Shown piece by piece: positions 43,401 through 46,125 of a stretch of DNA of 46,125 nt (position 1 is its first letter; each line of letters starts with the position of its first letter). Position numbers and translations under genes: made by a program. The notes under the pieces are model-generated. The model had not been told where the DNA came from. It did not search any database and saw only the letters and a program-made list of their open reading frames with translations. This DNA comes from Candidatus Paceibacterota bacterium (GTDB lineage Bacteria > Patescibacteriota > Minisyncoccia > Phycocordibacterales > UBA6899): NCBI GenBank assembly GCA_035583355.1, contig DATEZQ010000006.1, forward strand, positions 1 through 46,125, read 5' to 3'.

Positions 43401-46125
43401 GACAACAACCTCAGGTGTACAGCAGGGATATCGAGAATCAAGTGGTACGGGCAACTTTACGCGTATTGCAGGGATTGGGACACACGCAGAATGGGATTGG
43501 GCGCTTGAGGCTGGCCCTACGATGGCGTCATCTTCGCGTTATTGTTTGCGTATGGTTGAGGCGAGTGGGAAAGTTTTTGGTGCATACTCAAGCTTCCCGA
43601 GCTTTATGAGCAATAATGCTCCGCAACCACCAGCACTGAAGCTCCCATTTAACCACGCGAAGATTTCTACGACGACGCCAAGTTTTACATTTGCGGCGTC
43701 AGATGATGAGTCAAATACTGAGCACTACGAAATTCAGATTGACACGAATCCATTGTTTACCGCACCAACAGTAGATCTTTCAACGACCAACGCTGCGTCG
43801 AGTTTTACCAATCTCAACAATCCTACAAATAAGGCGCCATACACAAGTGGCGATACGATTCAGTTTACGGTTCCTCAGAATAAGGCACTGACCAATGGCA
43901 CGACCTATTGGTGGCGTGTGCGCGCAAAGGACCCTACGGGGAGTACACAGTTTGGTAATTGGTCGAGCGCAAGAGCAATTACAATCGATACGTCACTAAC
44001 TGCTTCAGCTTGGTTCCAGACGACGGATGCACAGTTTCTTCAGGATGAATATTCAGGAGTGTCGATTTCTGGTAATGCCGTCAGCTATGTGGCAACGGGA
44101 ACGATTATTTCCCCTGAGCTGATTTTCAACGAAGGCCCAGCAGGTACTGTGTGGGGGAGTCTCGAGTTCACTAAGGATGCTGGCGCAGGTATCGAATTCC
44201 AAGTTGAGTATAAGGATTTGAGTGATACGTGGTCACTTGTGCCTGATGCACTTGTTCCTGGGAACTCTGCAGGTCTTTCGACGACAACGTCGCTCAAGTC
44301 GATTGACCCACAGAGTTATCCATCGCTTCGCGTACGTGCAAACTTTAGCAATATTGGTACACCGGTGCTTTATGATTGGACGGTGAAATGGGCATTCAAG
44401 ACGCTTGCTCCAGTAATTACCGCACCATTCAGTCATGCGAGTGTCGCATCTTCTACGTCATTCGTCTTTTCAGCGACGGATCCTTTGGGCTACCCGATTC
44501 GTTATTGGTTCTCATATTCTACCGATCCATCATTTGCTGCATCGACGACATGTTTTAGTGATACGCAAACCCCTACTGCTCCTTCCTGTGGTACATTCGT
44601 TGACATGACCAGTGGCGGTGCTGCACCTTTCGTTTCAGGTCATACTATTAAGTTCACGCCTGCGACACCACTCTCTAGTGGTACAACTTACTATTACCGC
44701 ATTGCAGGTTATGGAAATGGAGGTGGTGTGTGGTCATTCTGGTCAGAAGTACGTTCTGTTACCGCGCAAGCTGTAGCGCCGGCTTATTCTACGTGGTTCC
44801 AGACGATGCAAGGACAATTCAAGATGGATACACTCTCGGGTACTTACGCAAATGGTGCAAATAGTGTTGCTGTTGCAACAACAAGTGATCGTGTACTCGT
44901 GGTGTATGGAAGTGGAAGTAATCCAAATCCAAAATATCGTATTTATGAAAGTGGATCTCTTGGTGCAGAGGGAAATGCACTCTCAATTAGTTCAACATTG
45001 CTTTGGGCTTCAGCGAAAGCATCACCGGTGAACGATCAGTTCATTATGGGTACCATGGGTGCAGATCGTGCGATCAGCTTCCAAGTATTTGAGAATGATA
45101 TTTGGTCACGCATGATTACCATGCCTGCTTCGGGGCCTTCTGCGACACGTCGCAGTTTCGATGTTGCCTACGAGACGCTTAGTGGTCAAGCTGTTGCAGT
45201 ATCTTGTAATGGTCTTGATGCTTCGTATGTGGTGTTTGACGGCTCAACCTGGGGTACTCCGCAGACACTCAATCTTCCATTTACGACAAACTGTGAGCTT
45301 GTGAAGATGGCGACAAGCCCAACGCAGAATCAGATTATTGCATTATTCCGCAATACGGGATCTTCATATACTGCTGAGGTCTGGGATGGTACGCAGTGGG
45401 TTGCTGCACGTGAGTTCACTTTTAGTGCAAATGCCGGAGTGACCGAGCCTGCACATGATGCAATGGCTGTTGAATACGAGCGTGCAAGTGGTAAAGCACT
45501 CGCGGTTGTGGGAGCGAATAATACGAGAGGATTCCGTTATCGTGTATGGGGTGGAAGTAACTGGACGGGTACTGAAGGTGCGTACACAAACCTCGGTGGC
45601 GGTGCAACGATTGCGAAGCTTGCGTGGGGAGTCCTTAAGCGTGATCCTGCAAGTAATGATCTTGAGCTTTGTACAAATTCGCAATATTCTACAACGGACG
45701 ATGGAGCATATACGGATTATGTGCGTTTTACAAATACTGCTCCGGTCAGCGTAGCGCAAGGTCAGTACTGGCCATATTCCCGCCATGCACAGTCTGTGGG
45801 CTGCGCATATGAGACGAAGGTTGGTCGCACCGGAAGATTGATGACCGTATCAGATGAATCATGGAATGACGCAATGGGTTCTACGACGGTAAACCATACT
45901 GTTTGGGATGCGCGAAATGTTGCAGGAGGCACTTGGCAATCGGGGTCAACGAGTAATACTAATAAGTTGTGGACGTTTTCTGGTACAACGTATCGTTGGT
46001 CGGGAGTTGAGGCGTGGACGACGCTCGTTGAGCGCGCATCAGCCTCGGGCGATATTCTTGCTATGGTACTCTCTCGTTCTCCGACACTGAGCTATGTATT
46101 TTCTGTTTGGAACGGATCAACATGG
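37480..46125 (+). CDS. Giant membrane-anchored surface protein, 3' end beyond window
   Basis: Open for 2882 codons to the window edge. ATG 37480 (MAKNGKIEVMATPSWRKW) is chosen; ATG 37507 in frame is possible, and neither has an SD. The first 115 residues are basic with hydrophobic patches, then one membrane helix (about 115-136, ALALSMLVLAFVGTSVFF). A Pro/Ala/Ser/Thr-rich stalk covers about 170-390. Next come beta domains, a DUF2341-like domain (about 825-910; GADIRFSDEEGVVELPYWL, IFLYAGNPDAESAS), Ig-like segments and three tandem HxH modules (about 1533-1855). These are followed by Fn3-like domains (TYWWRVRAKDPTG; TYYYRIAGYGNG) and propeller-like repeats to the edge. Inferred role: attachment to a host cell or surface, as proposed for giant CPR surface proteins. 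Confidence 0.85.
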   Translation, partial: MAKNGKIEVMATPSWRKWFFHCTHTVAFALRGLFTFCVRLFLVLLSFISHAFLVTYKRYERTLRPVVSLVTRASQGLHARTRVIYKSEIFQFAAELTVALYTLTISFYRKHRKATALALSMLVLAFVGTSVFFSISARAEKEVHAYISPSFVSGEGVENPEAAGIQDLSVDARVADFALEYSARFAFGSYADTPRVSPVTNDAATTPSATSSSVDAAAPSSPVDSMPATTTTVLVPTPEAPSSSIIDSVQSVIHDILPSIVPAPEVAPPVTEVIAPAPVDSTVSGDAPAAGIFYSTFAKFFAPKNALAQDVPSAVTDMAPAAPEAPAAISETPQAPVNAETVSVSNDTVPTPPSNTETITGADVTLTGESAPSTDSGTSAAPQDTSPASNTEVSVPEDRDPYKVASCTLFGRTCHLLVMEGFGVGPELSKYPVRNAQLMVSLAGRAAPQDTPDRVVFRAYRNGKWVYLGEQTVNGEFDNSSRGGFLTLPLGIGSWSELANMTIAIEYVREGTSDASLLLDAAWVDVGFAAEEAPDDLALLSPNVKSALLARDAEMRIRERDHLSLGDGTVINFTNLVAQTPGAKLRVALTKEHHTVLGSGEEYIGVTNVGKSPERVRLSFHFPEEGGRVSAIAQYSHNVPHKVVEERTAPIAYLCASGWTHASSTDEIVTSESYSCAEGNEVHVCASVSEDNTSCLSEVTAVGQQEDTVYRRDFVPNAVFSGSFRDDQNIFGRAMDALLSEMPSDILPTSVREVSYTNPFDIEPGATQYFRVNYDTPLNTRGSFYVEAVAASGAYGLGSAEFDGSWNWRIPVDVSLPYAENTNEVAVPVALNKMPLEFWSHVQRNGADIRFSDEEGVVELPYWLSDFNASERSGLVWVRLPQAGGIMPRIFLYAGNPDAESASKPWAPFTTSIVSPRAVLISKSGEEADVTITALAPHVRVVIDGHDERSLLFGETALFSHVNNAAVIRATGPVSAKAHSVFSRATVAPFGLAGLEAELPDRTLELAMIPAINEAGEAQVGKQFIDLSVGSVFRTPVDGAVRATTSVPTLFVAEEGEKASLLTPVGERISGQLSGSAVLDERLESVSAACDGNHVFGAIDTRGSLLATSTCGVTLTGPFDAGTILRMYRDATGGTVGARFFGSNNSIDQLIGRDAISRSADAYDAATAFGEPEYVLPGEHRLFDRLGDKERMHVNRFLSTKREFSAEEVPTFKFQYKPQSSSFFRTLRKFVGIAPFTVDNVVVEQSGKSLGIAAEVEYGANNEWTVRLAKDAKMRISPGKLTLKMQIHEGSSTYEDAYDFYWALLAVNFNKAIYEKGETAEISLGAISDTGNTICDARLKLFITTPASTTEEISVARSGKCDGNNIVEVPDYSAKYTPIDEGKYIVRLVRLDDAENILADVRDTFQVVPHMTYVIERTGPTRINPTGFYNMTLRVFAREAYTGKLSELIPGDFEVIERGGGTLEWVDDTHAVKRLSWDVDMNAGEVYQFTYRFDAPDISPYMFFLGPATIGDGDTAYTEPRSWQIASDAAGKMIIYWTDAFTVPVGWELMSSTTAPFYNRWVMGSSTYGITGGASTHTHTFTTSVGSSIYTTAVPATGASTFNAYKDHTHSFTPTFGGGSNLPPSLSMRILRSQTAGEVNIPAGAVVFFESVPGAGWNTLTGMEGYYPYGQNSIGMATGSPTHSHAVSGTLGASSGGPTYPRNTNGTNPFVSSVAHTHTLTATGTPALSNDPPYVTYRMAQSVAAGPVPNDAITMWDADPAAGWVNLSVPGGVMNNRFVRVDTSSGATGGQESHDHPDLLGIGTSAGSGQNRASIASGSLFGANPTHTHSVDLSSFSSASNLPPFITAIFAKRSVGIPVFEQIDFRFYDNVNDLTPIDPWPAGAVDVSENVPVDDVTYRFRPGSIFRVRMDLAVSNATGTVGSSPLKLQYSTDGVCASALNWNDVGAPGSATPIRGYDNSLVNEGASLPSALLSTTTSGVQQGYRESSGTGNFTRIAGIGTHAEWDWALEAGPTMASSSRYCLRMVEASGKVFGAYSSFPSFMSNNAPQPPALKLPFNHAKISTTTPSFTFAASDDESNTEHYEIQIDTNPLFTAPTVDLSTTNAASSFTNLNNPTNKAPYTSGDTIQFTVPQNKALTNGTTYWWRVRAKDPTGSTQFGNWSSARAITIDTSLTASAWFQTTDAQFLQDEYSGVSISGNAVSYVATGTIISPELIFNEGPAGTVWGSLEFTKDAGAGIEFQVEYKDLSDTWSLVPDALVPGNSAGLSTTTSLKSIDPQSYPSLRVRANFSNIGTPVLYDWTVKWAFKTLAPVITAPFSHASVASSTSFVFSATDPLGYPIRYWFSYSTDPSFAASTTCFSDTQTPTAPSCGTFVDMTSGGAAPFVSGHTIKFTPATPLSSGTTYYYRIAGYGNGGGVWSFWSEVRSVTAQAVAPAYSTWFQTMQGQFKMDTLSGTYANGANSVAVATTSDRVLVVYGSGSNPNPKYRIYESGSLGAEGNALSISSTLLWASAKASPVNDQFIMGTMGADRAISFQVFENDIWSRMITMPASGPSATRRSFDVAYETLSGQAVAVSCNGLDASYVVFDGSTWGTPQTLNLPFTTNCELVKMATSPTQNQIIALFRNTGSSYTAEVWDGTQWVAAREFTFSANAGVTEPAHDAMAVEYERASGKALAVVGANNTRGFRYRVWGGSNWTGTEGAYTNLGGGATIAKLAWGVLKRDPASNDLELCTNSQYSTTDDGAYTDYVRFTNTAPVSVAQGQYWPYSRHAQSVGCAYETKVGRTGRLMTVSDESWNDAMGSTTVNHTVWDARNVAGGTWQSGSTSNTNKLWTFSGTTYRWSGVEAWTTLVERASASGDILAMVLSRSPTLSYVFSVWNGSTW

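Overview
The window looks like a chromosomal segment of a Candidatus Patescibacteria (CPR) bacterium, most likely of the Parcubacteria/Paceibacteria lineage. This rests on domain content rather than on any search. Indicators are a TGS-less threonyl-tRNA synthetase, a reduced L32, a short SMC without an evident hinge, a NusB-Nudix fusion, very large signal-anchored surface proteins, and paralogues with a small N-terminal helical domain that I associate with this group. TGA acts as a stop codon (for example at the end of the 10571 gene), so the code is standard. I found no tRNA, rRNA, CRISPR array or transposase.

Layout. Positions 1-6280 hold thrS (5' part), a prepilin-like protein with propeller-type repeats, a YvcK/CofD-family protein, three small unknown genes and two copies of a 60-70 bp palindrome. 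Positions 6283-13138 hold dnaE, rpmF, a nusB-nudix fusion, doxX and rnc. Positions 13268-22391 hold smc, two paralogous membrane proteins, a YgjP-type metallopeptidase, a DUF134/nitroreductase/Cys-rich membrane protein locus, and a three-gene minus-strand operon (small membrane protein, bPH2 protein, rnr). Positions 22484-25675 carry small unknown genes, most in their own promoter-gene-terminator cassette, with rpsP among them. Positions 25673-28176 hold an unknown conserved-looking protein, a KH-domain RNA-binding protein and trmD. From 28196 to the end the window is dominated by exported proteins: a VanY-type carboxypeptidase, a membrane-anchored beta-sandwich protein, a dockerin protein, Hsp20 plus a membrane-anchored cohesin-like protein, a PKD/DNRLRE/degenerate M23 protein, and a giant surface protein (2882 codons within the window, running off the edge).

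How genes are expressed. Two start types are visible. At least 17 genes (including dnaE, rnc, smc, rpsP, rpmF and trmD) have a -10-like hexamer ending only 6-7 nt before the start codon, which predicts leaderless mRNAs. The small unknown genes instead have leaders with GGAGG-type ribosome binding sites, and many have TTGACA-16-TATAAT promoters and their own terminators.

Most notable. (1) Four intergenic elements lie directly 3' of genes and in gene orientation (after rpsP, the KH gene and two surface-protein genes). They form long hairpins whose stem sequences differ while pairing is kept, which suggests an undescribed structured element. (2) A dockerin gene and a cohesin-like gene lie about 1 kb apart and suggest a cell-surface attachment pair. 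(3) The giant surface protein has three tandem HxH modules resembling phage tail-collar domains. (4) smc appears to lack a hinge. (5) A palindrome pair flanks a small two-gene segment.
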